Source: UBA4486 sp041984885
GTDB lineage: Bacteria; Pseudomonadota; Gammaproteobacteria; Eutrophobiales; Eutrophobiaceae
Direction: 5' to 3'
Assembly: GCA_041984885.1 (NCBI GenBank)
Contig: JBHIXH010000001.1
Span: 1-64,000, forward strand
DNA length: 64,000 nucleotides
Part shown: positions 18,392-25,021 of the stretch, in pieces
How the letters are laid out: every line of letters starts with the position of its first letter
Numbering within the stretch: position 1 is the stretch's first letter
The notes under the pieces: generated by a model
What the model saw: the letters and a program-made list of their open reading frames with translations, nothing else
Told to the model about the DNA's origin: nothing
The model's database searches: none
Made by a program: the position numbers and the translations under genes

Positions 18392-18733
18392 TCAAGTCCA
18401 GCTTTGAAACAAGCCCGCGACGCCCTTTCCGCACGTTTCAGAAACGTTTGCGGAGGCTAGCGGAGTCGTATTGTCAATTGTAAGCAAGCCAGACTCTGCG
18501 TTGTGAGATTTACACATCGGCACTATGTACCACTTTGAGCCGAAACCAGATAAAGCACCAAGGCCGGCAGTCAACGCGACATGTGCGCCTACCTCTGCCA
18601 TCTTTGCGCAACCTAATACGCTGCAAGTCGTTAATAGTGAGTGTGTCCCTGAACTGTAAATGCCCCAGTGACTGAGCCAACTTGAACAGTTACAGGAGTT
18701 TTGGCTTGTGCCCTGTATATTTTTAACTAACAT
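18392..18733 (-). CDS. Cys/His-rich small cargo protein, possible HNH-like zinc fold
   Basis: A 113-residue protein on the strand opposite the transposase, with a strong Shine-Dalgarno (GGGAGG, six bases before the ATG). Potential metal ligands are Cys14 and Cys16 (NCNCSSW), Cys37 and Cys42 (TTCSVLGC), His51 (VGAHV), Cys74 and His77 (WYIVPMCKSHN) and Cys101. The GAHV, WYIVPxCxxHN and ANVSETCGK stretches recall, from memory, a widespread family of small uncharacterised proteins; the spacing of GAHV and CxxHN resembles a treble-clef or HNH nuclease arrangement. No function is established. It lies inside the IS1595-family element and runs toward the other cargo genes. Confidence 0.7.
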   Translation of the reverse strand: MLVKNIQGTSQNSCNCSSWLSHWGIYSSGTHSLLTTCSVLGCAKMAEVGAHVALTAGLGALSGFGSKWYIVPMCKSHNAESGLLTIDNTTPLASANVSETCGKGVAGLFQSWT

Positions 18734-19048
18734 AATTTCCTCCCTCTCATTTCTGAGAGATAGTCATCGTCAAAATGACAAAAGAACCTGATGAAATGAA
18801 GATCGGAGGATGTTAAACTCTGAGGCGCGAACCAAGAATAACAATAACCATCTAAATCCATAGGCGCTCTTCTGCCGCCTTTATAGCCCCTGAGATACTG
18901 AAGACATCGACGGGGCCAAATGTTTACCCGAATGCCAATCCGGCACACGAGCAAATGCCGTTTACAGACCAATCTTAGTGCAATCGGCTGTAAGCGGCAA
19001 AACCACAATATCATGTGTACTAACGAGTCTTAATCTACTATTTATGCA
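18734..19048. other. Non-coding right part of the IS1595-family element
   Basis: No convincing gene. It probably holds the leader and promoter of the minus-strand cargo gene: the right inverted repeat supplies TTGACA (complement of 19056-19061) and, after 18 bases, TAGATT (complement of 19032-19037, 4/6 to consensus). The one long frame here (18727-19014, minus) lacks a ribosome-binding site and recognisable sequence. Confidence 0.45.
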
Positions 19049-19061
19049 CTACCTTTGTCAA
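19032..19061 (-). promoter_or_regulatory. Inward promoter at the right end of the IS element
   Basis: On the minus strand, TTGACA lies inside the right inverted repeat, with an 18-base spacer and TAGATT as -10. It is the mirror of the transposase promoter and would drive the Cys/His-rich cargo gene about 300 bases downstream. The spacer is one base longer than ideal and the -10 is a 4/6 match. Confidence 0.45.
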
Positions 19062-19070
19062 GTATATAAT
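19042..19070 (+). promoter_or_regulatory. Possible outward promoter at the right end of the IS element
   Basis: A perfect TATAAT (19065-19070) inside the right inverted repeat reads outward toward dctQM. The hexamer 17 bases upstream is TTATGC, a 3/6 match to the -35 consensus. Such IS-end promoters are known to activate neighbours; here the next start codon is about 350 bases away. Confidence 0.35.
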
Positions 19071-19074
19071 CACC
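19049..19074 (-). repeat. Right terminal inverted repeat of the IS1595-family element
   Basis: Exact inverted copy of 16296-16321, ending AGTATATAATCACC on the plus strand. Confidence 0.95.
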
Positions 19075-19082
19075 TTAACAAC
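19075..19082 (+). repeat. Target-site duplication, right copy
   Basis: TTAACAAC, identical to 16288-16295. Together they define the insertion point and show that the pre-insertion sequence ran from the ksgA stop codon directly into the region at 19083. Confidence 0.95.
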
Positions 19083-19420
19083 CTTGTGGATAAGATTGTG
19101 TGTAAAAATTTGTCAATTCGAGATTTGGAATCAGTCTAATTCAGCATCTTCGGAATTATATATTGTTAAATAATATTTAATTTATATTTATTATCATTAT
19201 GTTATATATTTTTATATCGAAACAACATTTACAGTACGGGAAATATTCATAGATTCATCAGTTTACCGTTTTTACTGTGAATAACTCTTTTCTCGGCGAT
19301 TCGCTGAGCAATTTATACCGAAACTCAAGGCTAAGTAAGTGACTACATACTTGCTAAGCCAGTAGCTAATGATTCAGATATACTGCGCGGCTGAAACGAT
19401 ATCCAAGCAGACTTTTCCCG
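19083..19420. other. AT-rich intergenic region before dctQM
   Basis: About 340 bases without a gene. The first half is strongly AT-rich (around 19155-19225). The second half holds an imperfect 12-bp inverted repeat (19329-19340 GGCTAAGTAAGT and 19349-19360 ACTTGCTAAGCC, one mismatch and one G-U pair, 8-base loop) 60 bases before the dctQ start. It may be a regulator site or leader hairpin for the transporter operon. Confidence 0.5.
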
Positions 19421-19951
19421 ATGAAATCCTGGCAATCCGGTACCCAATCGCTTATCAATCTGATTGACCGATTCACAGAATGCAGTGGTCGCCTCACCTC
19501 CTGGCTGGTGTTGCTGCTGGTCCTTCTCGTCGGCTATGACGTCACCATGCGTTACCTGTTTCAGAGTGGCTCAGTCACGATTCAGGAACTCGAATGGCAT
19601 CTGTTTTCACTGATCTTTTTACTGGCGGCCGGCTATACACTGAAACACGACAGTCATGTTCGACTCGATCTGTTTTATCAGTCCCGTTTCCTGAACGACC
19701 GATCACGCGCCTGGATCAACCTGCTTGGCAGTGTCGGCATACTTATTCCTTTTTGTACGCTGGTCATTTACTGCAGTCACGAATTTGTCCTGCAGGCCTA
19801 TCGGTTTAATGAGGGCTCGCCCGATCCCGGCGGATTGCCGTACCGCTGGTTATTAAAATCAGCTATCCCAATAGGCTTTGCCTTGCTGTTGCTGCAAGGC
19901 GTCGCCGAGACGTTACGCAATGTCGTTCACGTTTTCGGAGAATCGAAATGA
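19421..19951 (+). CDS. dctQ: TRAP transporter small permease (DctQ family)
   Basis: Small membrane subunit of a tripartite ATP-independent periplasmic transporter. It has 176 residues and four hydrophobic helices, with the family-like stretches LLVGYDVTMRYLF, QELEWHLFSLIFLLAAGYTLKHDSHVRLDL and the final LKSAIPIGFALLLLQG. Its TGA overlaps the dctM ATG (ATGA). The mannitol/chloroaromatic-type subgroup is suggested by the DSHVRLDL motif, but the substrate is not known. No DctP-type binding protein gene is nearby. Confidence 0.92.
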   Translation: MKSWQSGTQSLINLIDRFTECSGRLTSWLVLLLVLLVGYDVTMRYLFQSGSVTIQELEWHLFSLIFLLAAGYTLKHDSHVRLDLFYQSRFLNDRSRAWINLLGSVGILIPFCTLVIYCSHEFVLQAYRFNEGSPDPGGLPYRWLLKSAIPIGFALLLLQGVAETLRNVVHVFGESK

Positions 19952-21261
19952 CGCTGTGGATCATCGTGATGTTTCTGACGCTGATGCTGCTGTTGCTGCT
20001 CGGTTACCCGGTTGCATTAACGCTTGGTTTTGTCTCGATGCTGTTCGGCGGTATTTTTCTCGGTCTGGATTTTTTTAACCTGCTGCCACTGCGTATCTGG
20101 GGCATCATGACGAACTTTACGCTGCTGGCGGTGCCGCTGTTCGTGTTTATGGGCATCGTGCTGGAAAAAGCCGGTCTGGCCGAGGAGTTACTCGAGACAA
20201 TGGGCATGTTATTTGGTCGACTGCGTGGTGGACTGGCCTTGTCCGTCGTCATCGTCGGTGCCATGCTGGCCGCAACAACCGGTGTCGTCGGCGCCACCGT
20301 TGTTACCATGGGTGTCATCGCACTGCCTGCCATGATCAAACACCGTTATTCGCCGGAACTGGCGACCGGTACGATTGCCGCTGCCGGCACGCTCGGTCAG
20401 ATCATTCCACCGAGTATCATTCTGATATTACTTGGTGATGTGATCGGTGTACCGGTCGGTCGCCTGTTCGTCGCTGCGGTTGTCCCCGGTTTAATCCTTG
20501 TCGGTTTATTTATTGTCTATATCTCTACCAAGGCCTGGCTGCATGGCGAGTCTGCCCCGACAATATCGACCGAGCATGTCAACGATCTTGCCCGACGTGT
20601 CCTGTTTACATTGTTACCACCGTTATTGCTGATCACGGCTGTGCTCGGCTCAATCTTTTTTGGCATCGCCTCCCCGACAGAATCCGCCGCAGTCGGTGCG
20701 ATAGGGGCGATGTTACTGGCCCTGTTGCATCGAAAGTTGACGCTTGAAAATCTGAAAGAAGCGATGCGATTAACAACGCGGCTGACCAGCATGGTATTTC
20801 TGATATTAATTGGCGCAACGGCGTTCGGGCTGGTGTTTCGTGGCATGGGTGGCGATACGCTGGTGTTGAACGTGATGGGCTCGTTACCCGGTGGAGTCTG
20901 GGGGTTTCTGCTCGTCAGTATGTTACTGATCTTTGTTCTCGGATTTTTTCTCGATTTCCTGCAGATCTGTTTTATCGTTGTGCCGATACTGGCGCCGATT
21001 GCCCAGCATCTGCAAATCGACCTGTTATGGTTTGCCGTACTGATTGCGGTGAACCTGCAGACATCGTTTTTAACACCACCGTTTGGTTTTTCGCTGTTTT
21101 ATCTCAAGGCTGTCACGCCGGCCGCTGTCAATATTCAACATATCTACCGCGGCATCATGCCGTTTGTCGTGATCCAGTTGTTTACAATTATGATGCTGGT
21201 CCTGTTTCCCTCGCTCGCGGTCTGGTTACCCGACCTGCTTGACCGGTTGTATGGTTTATAA
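19948..21261 (+). CDS. dctM: TRAP transporter large permease (DctM family)
   Basis: Large translocating subunit of the TRAP transporter, 437 residues with about 12-13 hydrophobic segments. Family features: VPLFVFMGIVLEKAGLAEELLETM near 75, the GAMLAATTGVVGATVVTMGVIALPAMIKHRYSPELATGTIAAAGTLGQIIPPSI region, a second SPTESAAVGAIGAMLLAL repeat and LQTSFLTPPFGFSLFYLK near the end. It drives Na+ or H+ coupled uptake with DctQ and a periplasmic binding protein; the binding-protein gene must lie elsewhere. It converges with the small PDZ gene. Confidence 0.95.
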   Translation: MTLWIIVMFLTLMLLLLLGYPVALTLGFVSMLFGGIFLGLDFFNLLPLRIWGIMTNFTLLAVPLFVFMGIVLEKAGLAEELLETMGMLFGRLRGGLALSVVIVGAMLAATTGVVGATVVTMGVIALPAMIKHRYSPELATGTIAAAGTLGQIIPPSIILILLGDVIGVPVGRLFVAAVVPGLILVGLFIVYISTKAWLHGESAPTISTEHVNDLARRVLFTLLPPLLLITAVLGSIFFGIASPTESAAVGAIGAMLLALLHRKLTLENLKEAMRLTTRLTSMVFLILIGATAFGLVFRGMGGDTLVLNVMGSLPGGVWGFLLVSMLLIFVLGFFLDFLQICFIVVPILAPIAQHLQIDLLWFAVLIAVNLQTSFLTPPFGFSLFYLKAVTPAAVNIQHIYRGIMPFVVIQLFTIMMLVLFPSLAVWLPDLLDRLYGL

Positions 21262-21305
21262 CGTGATTTTTTCCTGTCTGGATACAGAGAATTAAATAAC
21301 CTGGA

Positions 21306-21770
21306 TTATTGTAGATAGTATTTATCGTCGTATTTAAAATCAGGATACAGGCAGGGATTTTCTTTATCAGAAGCCCTTTCCAACGGCATCACCTTCTCGA
21401 ACCTGCCCCTTTTGCTGATATATTCAAAGCTGGCTTTATTCTTGTGACCTTGACGTAAAATTTCTGGAACATCATCGACTGCCTCTACCGGGGCTGAATC
21501 AATCTTTGTAATCACCACACCGACAGGAAACTGTTTTTTATCGGCCACAGAATCTACCAGCACATTAATGACCACTGCACCTTGCTCAACACCTTCGATT
21601 CTTAACGTTTCTTTCGGATGGTTATAGTCTCTTAACACCAGCCCCGTGCCTGGATTATCCAACAGTTTAATAATTGCGCATATATTGTCAGGCATTTGTT
21701 TCTCATTGGCATGCGTAGGGGCAGACATCAGGAACAACAGAGACAGTATAAAACAGACCTTTTTATTCAT
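21306..21770 (-). CDS. Secreted PDZ-like domain protein, unknown function
   Basis: A 154-residue protein with a clear signal peptide (about 1-21, MNKKVCFILSLLFLMSAPTHA). Residues about 50-130 fit a PDZ fold as seen in HtrA-type proteases and secretion proteins: GAVVINVLVDSVADKKQFPVGVVITKIDSAPVEAVDDVPEIL, with the GxVIxxIdxxpV pattern, and a following beta strand. No protease domain is attached. Two cysteines in the mature part (Cys31 and one near residue 141) could form a disulfide. It lies 41 bases after the TonB-like lipoprotein gene and may be co-transcribed with it. I do not recognise a named family. Confidence 0.65.
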   Translation of the reverse strand: MNKKVCFILSLLFLMSAPTHANEKQMPDNICAIIKLLDNPGTGLVLRDYNHPKETLRIEGVEQGAVVINVLVDSVADKKQFPVGVVITKIDSAPVEAVDDVPEILRQGHKNKASFEYISKRGRFEKVMPLERASDKENPCLYPDFKYDDKYYLQ

Positions 21771-21811
21771 AATGAAATCGTTGTTCCCGGGAAAATGGTA
21801 AATTTTCAGTT

Positions 21812-22273
21812 TTAAAATGCGAGTGTGTGACTGATAAACCTGAATTTTTGCGTGATATGTAATATGTCCACTTCTTCGACCCAGTTTACCGGAAGCGGAT
21901 CGAACGGGGCCGATTTCTCAATCAGTTTGACTGTGATTCTATCCAGTACATTCTCACCTGACGATCTGCGTATATTAATTTCATTAATTGTTCCATTTTT
22001 ATTGATGGCTACATCTACTACCAGCTCACCGGAGAGGTGCGCCTTGCGAATATCATTTGAATAAAATGTAGATTCGATTTTTTTTACAAACTCTTTTACA
22101 TAGCTCGAGTACCCGGGTTCTTCTGTATCACCGAGTAGAAATTTTCTTTGCGGGTAACCTGGATCAACTACCTGATTGGACGTGCATCCGGAAAGAAAGA
22201 GACAGGTCAGACAAAACCGGAAAACGATCACGCGTATTAAAAATGTCCTTCCATTGGCCGGGGGAAACAGCAT
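21812..22273 (-). CDS. Lipoprotein with TonB-like C-terminal domain
   Basis: A 153-residue protein with an N-terminal signal ending in FLSGC (lipobox, Cys near 30), so it should be a lipoprotein. The C-terminal part, HLSGELVVDVAINKNGTINEINIRRSSGENVLDRITVKLIEKSAPFDPLP, is the TonB C-terminal domain pattern (GxVxVxxxIxxxGxIxxxxvxxSSGxxxLDxaaxxxvxxaapFxPLP). Such proteins are usually annotated as TonB-family energy transducers, but TonB itself has a membrane helix, not a lipid anchor. It begins nine bases after aroE, an arrangement I recall from other gammaproteobacteria. An energy-transducing role is doubtful. Confidence 0.75.
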   Translation of the reverse strand: MLFPPANGRTFLIRVIVFRFCLTCLFLSGCTSNQVVDPGYPQRKFLLGDTEEPGYSSYVKEFVKKIESTFYSNDIRKAHLSGELVVDVAINKNGTINEINIRRSSGENVLDRITVKLIEKSAPFDPLPVNWVEEVDILHITQKFRFISHTLAF

Positions 22274-22282
22274 CCTGAATTT

Positions 22283-23131
22283 CTATACCGTTTTTTTTAT
22301 TGCCCTGATAACGGCTGTGGTTTCCGGCCGCACACCTCGCCAGATTTCAAAAGCAGCGGCCGCCTGTTCCACCAGCATACCCAGTCCATCGACGGCTTTT
22401 TCAGTTCCATGCTGCTGGCTCCAGCTTTGAAAGACGGTGCCGGTCTTTGCATACATCAGGTCGTAACTTAACACACTACCGGAAAATACAGTTGCAGGAA
22501 CAGGCGGCAGTTCATTGGATAGACTGGTCGATGTTCCATTAATCACAATATCGAAACCACCTTGATCCAGCTGCTCAAACGGTAAAGTGTTAACCAGCCC
22601 CGACGCGGAAAATCGCTGCCGTAATTTCTCTGCCCTGGCGATGGTTCTGTTCGTGATCACTATCTGTGCGGGTCTTTCATTGATCAGCGGACCCAGAATG
22701 CCCTGCACCGCGCCACCGGCACCGATAATCAATATTCGCTTGTCCGTAATTGTTACTGCCAGGTTTTGCAGTATGTCAGTCACGAGACCGATACCATCGG
22801 TATTATCGCCATGCACCCGGCTCTGTTCATCAAACCAGATGGTATTGACGGCACCCGCCTGCAGTGCACGTTCTGTCAGCTCATCGGCTGCGTCACAGGC
22901 ATCTAGTTTAAAGGGGATGGTGACACTCAGGCCTTTTCCTCCCCGGTCGCGAAAACGCAGCAGGGTTTCGGCAAATTGATCCGATGGAACCTGAATCGCC
23001 TGATAATGCACAGGCTGGCCGGTTTGTTCCGCAAACAGCGTATGGATTACCGGTGACAGGCTATGCGCGACCGGATTACCAAAGACACAGTAGTTGTCCC
23101 TGGTCGGATGAAGTGTGAAGGTTTCCGCCAC
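22283..23131 (-). CDS. aroE: Shikimate dehydrogenase (NADP+)
   Basis: Reduces 3-dehydroshikimate to shikimate in aromatic amino acid synthesis. It has 282 residues and a GTG start. Motifs: NYCVFGNPVAHSLSPVIH for substrate binding, GLSVTIPFK with the catalytic lysine, VNTIW and GDNTDGIGLVTDI with the catalytic aspartate, the Rossmann loop GAGGAVQGI, the NADP-binding NRTIARAEKL, and the C-terminal DGLGMLVEQAAAAFEIWRG. It is followed closely by the TonB-like lipoprotein gene. Confidence 0.96.
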   Translation of the reverse strand: MAETFTLHPTRDNYCVFGNPVAHSLSPVIHTLFAEQTGQPVHYQAIQVPSDQFAETLLRFRDRGGKGLSVTIPFKLDACDAADELTERALQAGAVNTIWFDEQSRVHGDNTDGIGLVTDILQNLAVTITDKRILIIGAGGAVQGILGPLINERPAQIVITNRTIARAEKLRQRFSASGLVNTLPFEQLDQGGFDIVINGTSTSLSNELPPVPATVFSGSVLSYDLMYAKTGTVFQSWSQQHGTEKAVDGLGMLVEQAAAAFEIWRGVRPETTAVIRAIKKTV

Positions 23132-23194
23132 CTGATTAGCTGATTAATCCATAAAGACTGAATTCAAAATTGGCTGACACGGACGGGACAAGAA

Positions 23195-23256
23195 TTAAAA
23201 CGAATGACCTGTCGGCGTTCAGGCGTCAGTCAATGAGCATTGCGAGTTCGTTTTAA
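23195..23256. repeat. Nested inverted-repeat element, possible three-way-junction structure
   Basis: Perfect 10-bp outer arms (TTAAAACGAA at 23195-23204, TTCGTTTTAA at 23247-23256) enclose two smaller hairpins: TGACCTG against CAGGCGTCA (7 pairs with a 2-base bulge, 8-base loop) and CAAT-GAGC-ATTG. It lies between the 3' end of the CNB-rhodanese gene and aroE, both on the minus strand, where the outer arm is followed by TTTTAATTC. It may act as a terminator, a processing signal or a protein-binding site. No known RNA family is recognised. Confidence 0.5.
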
Positions 23257-23286
23257 CGCTGTACCCTCAAGTGCAGCCAATTACAA

Positions 23287-24345
23287 TCAGGAACTGTATT
23301 CGGCGGTTCCACCCTGTAAACAGTAGGCCTGGAAACCACGTTCGCTGAGCAGAAACGCCCCCGCCGAGGAACGGCGACCGGTATCACAATAGAGAATATA
23401 CTGTTTTTGTGGGTCCAGTGTGTCCGCTTTCAGGCGCAACATGAAGAGCGGAAGATTAACGGCACCTTCCAGTGCGGAATTCTTGAATTCACTGTCCAGC
23501 CTGACATCCACCAGCGTGGCACCGTTTGCGACCATTTCCTTCGCCTGATCCGCCGTGACCCAGCTTAACATTGGTTCTTTTAACAATTCATTAAAGTCTT
23601 CTTTCGACAAACGCATCAACGTGCCGTCCGTCGTCATGACGATGTTCGCATTACGTTTGGCCTCGGATAACAATGCCTCCTCGCCGAATGCATCACCGTC
23701 ACCGAGTGTCGCCAGCGTTAATTCCGAACCGGTCTTGGAGGCCCGGGTGACCTTGCACTTGCCGCTTTTGATGATGTAGTAAAAATCACCGTCGTCACCC
23801 TGCTTGATGATCGTCTGTCCGGCTTTAACCGGGACTTCCTGGATGCGCATGAACATGGCCTGTATGTTGGCCGGGGGTACCTGCAAAAACGCTTTTGATT
23901 GCAGAATGCGGGTCATCCAGTCGCCATCGGCGTCCTCGCCATCGCTGCTGTCTTCTTCAACCTGTATCTCGCCGACCTCAATGCCGGACAACTGGTCCCA
24001 GGTCAACAGGATATCAAGCAGATCCGCGTCAATACGGATGATCTTTGCATCCGTTTTTGCCACGCAGGTATGTTTTCTGGGCTGATGGTTGGCGATGGCA
24101 TGACGTGCCATATCGGAGCCGGCGCTGATAACCTTGGTATCGCCACCGCCAGTGGCAATATTCAGTTCGCCATCCAGGACGTAAACAGACTGACGATCGT
24201 TATCTCCTTCCTTGAAAACCGTGGTGCCTGCCGATACTTCCTCAACGTACGTTTTCTGTGCAAGTTCCTGAAAGTTCTCTGCATTCAACGCACTTGGCGG
24301 TACAAATGTTTTTAACACCGCCTTATCGATTAATTGACCAGCCAT
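23287..24345 (-). CDS. Two cyclic-nucleotide-binding domains fused to a rhodanese domain
   Basis: A soluble 352-residue protein. Residues about 30-120 form a first, degenerate CNB domain (EVSAGTTVFKEGDNDRQSVYVLDGEL). A short acidic linker (SSDGEDADGD) follows. Residues 145-255 form a better conserved CNB domain (KAGQTIIKQGDDGDFYYIIKSGKCKV, then LGDGDAFGEEALLSEAKRNANI, matching the phosphate-binding-cassette region). Residues 262-352 are a rhodanese domain with the active-site loop CDTGRRS (Cys320). A sulfur-transfer or sensing role controlled by a nucleotide is plausible. It has a CAGGA Shine-Dalgarno. This fusion occurs in several gammaproteobacteria; its function is unknown to me. Confidence 0.9.
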   Translation of the reverse strand: MAGQLIDKAVLKTFVPPSALNAENFQELAQKTYVEEVSAGTTVFKEGDNDRQSVYVLDGELNIATGGGDTKVISAGSDMARHAIANHQPRKHTCVAKTDAKIIRIDADLLDILLTWDQLSGIEVGEIQVEEDSSDGEDADGDWMTRILQSKAFLQVPPANIQAMFMRIQEVPVKAGQTIIKQGDDGDFYYIIKSGKCKVTRASKTGSELTLATLGDGDAFGEEALLSEAKRNANIVMTTDGTLMRLSKEDFNELLKEPMLSWVTADQAKEMVANGATLVDVRLDSEFKNSALEGAVNLPLFMLRLKADTLDPQKQYILYCDTGRRSSAGAFLLSERGFQAYCLQGGTAEYSS

Positions 24346-24529
24346 GTATTCCTGCTCAGATTGATTCTTCTAATAAAAATAATTTTTACACTGTCGATGG
24401 TAAATTTCAAAAGGATTAAACAGCCTGTCAGTGCACGATTCACCCGTTTAGTCGGCCCGGGATCAGGTTCACTTTAACGACAGAAAATCGCCAGTAACGC
24501 GATCGATCTGCTGAAATCAGCAACCGGGA

Positions 24530-24868
24530 TTAAAGTGCGTCCGGTCCCGTCTCACCAGTGCGTATACGTACGGCCTGTTCAAGCAGAGAAACAAAAATCT
24601 TGCCGTCACCGATCTTGTCGGTATTGGCTGCATTGCGAATCGCCTCGACGATTGCCTCAACCTGGCCATCTTCAGCGGCAATCTCAATTTTCACCTTGGG
24701 CAAAAAATCCACTGTATATTCCGCGCCTCGATACAATTCGGTATGGCCCTTTTGACGGCCAAAGCCTTTCACCTCTGTCACTGTTAATCCCTGCACGCCA
24801 ACCTGAGACAGTGCCTCACGTACGTCGTCCAGTTTAAAAGGTTTAATTATCGCAGCCACCAGCTTCAT
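24530..24868 (-). CDS. P-II nitrogen regulatory protein (second copy)
   Basis: Cytosolic trimeric P-II signal protein of 112 residues, starting MKLVAAIIKPFKLDDVREAL at 24868, which has an AGGGGG Shine-Dalgarno. The T-loop GFGRQKGHTELYRGAEYTVDFLPK has the uridylylation tyrosine in RGAEY. The ATP-binding GDGKIFV and final RIRTGETG follow. It senses ATP/ADP and 2-oxoglutarate and controls AmtB, GlnE or NtrB. It is downstream of amt but separated from it by a strong hairpin terminator, so it probably has its own promoter; I saw no sigma-54 site before it. Whether it is GlnB-like or GlnK-like cannot be settled. Confidence 0.93.
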   Translation of the reverse strand: MKLVAAIIKPFKLDDVREALSQVGVQGLTVTEVKGFGRQKGHTELYRGAEYTVDFLPKVKIEIAAEDGQVEAIVEAIRNAANTDKIGDGKIFVSLLEQAVRIRTGETGPDAL

Positions 24869-24966
24869 GAATGTCCCCCTCTGCAACGCTAGTTTGATGT
24901 TGTAAAAGCCGATAAAGGCTATCAATTATTGCTGTCAGATGCACGAAAATTCTTACATATCAATAA

Positions 24967-24996
24967 AAAAGGCGCCTGTTTGCACAGGCGCCTTTT
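24967..24996 (-). terminator. Rho-independent terminator after amt
   Basis: A perfect 13-bp stem (AAAAGGCGCCTGT with its complement) around a TTGC-type loop, with an A/T tract on each side so that it can work in both directions. On the minus strand it ends the glnK-amt transcript 26 bases after the amt stop. Confidence 0.9.
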
Positions 24997-25021
24997 ATTA
25001 CAAAGTGACTGCTTCAGAGTA

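Larger units (their letters stand above)
16296..19074 (+). mobile_element. IS1595-family insertion element with cargo genes
   Basis: A complete 2779-bp element bounded by perfect 26-bp inverted repeats (16296-16321 and 19049-19074, outer end GGTGATTATATACTTGACA) and flanked by 8-bp direct duplications TTAACAAC. It encodes an ISXO2/IS1595-type transposase (16371-17291), then in the same orientation a Panacea-domain gene, a RelE/ParE-like gene and a small basic gene, and on the other strand a Cys/His-rich gene at 18392-18733. Its composition is more AT-rich than the flanks. IS1595-family elements are known to carry passenger genes; this particular set is not one I recognise. Ends, duplications and open transposase frame suggest it is intact. 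Confidence 0.93.

Noticed and set aside
18227..18460. Plus-strand frame of 77 residues within the IS element
   Set aside because: It overlaps the end of the better supported minus-strand Cys/His gene, has no ribosome-binding site and no recognisable sequence.
18727..19014. Minus-strand frame of 95 residues upstream of the Cys/His cargo gene
   Set aside because: No Shine-Dalgarno, odd composition and overlap with the start region of the real gene; more likely leader sequence.
24869..25021. Sigma-54 promoter before the second P-II gene
   Set aside because: No GG-N10-GC arrangement on the minus strand in this stretch.
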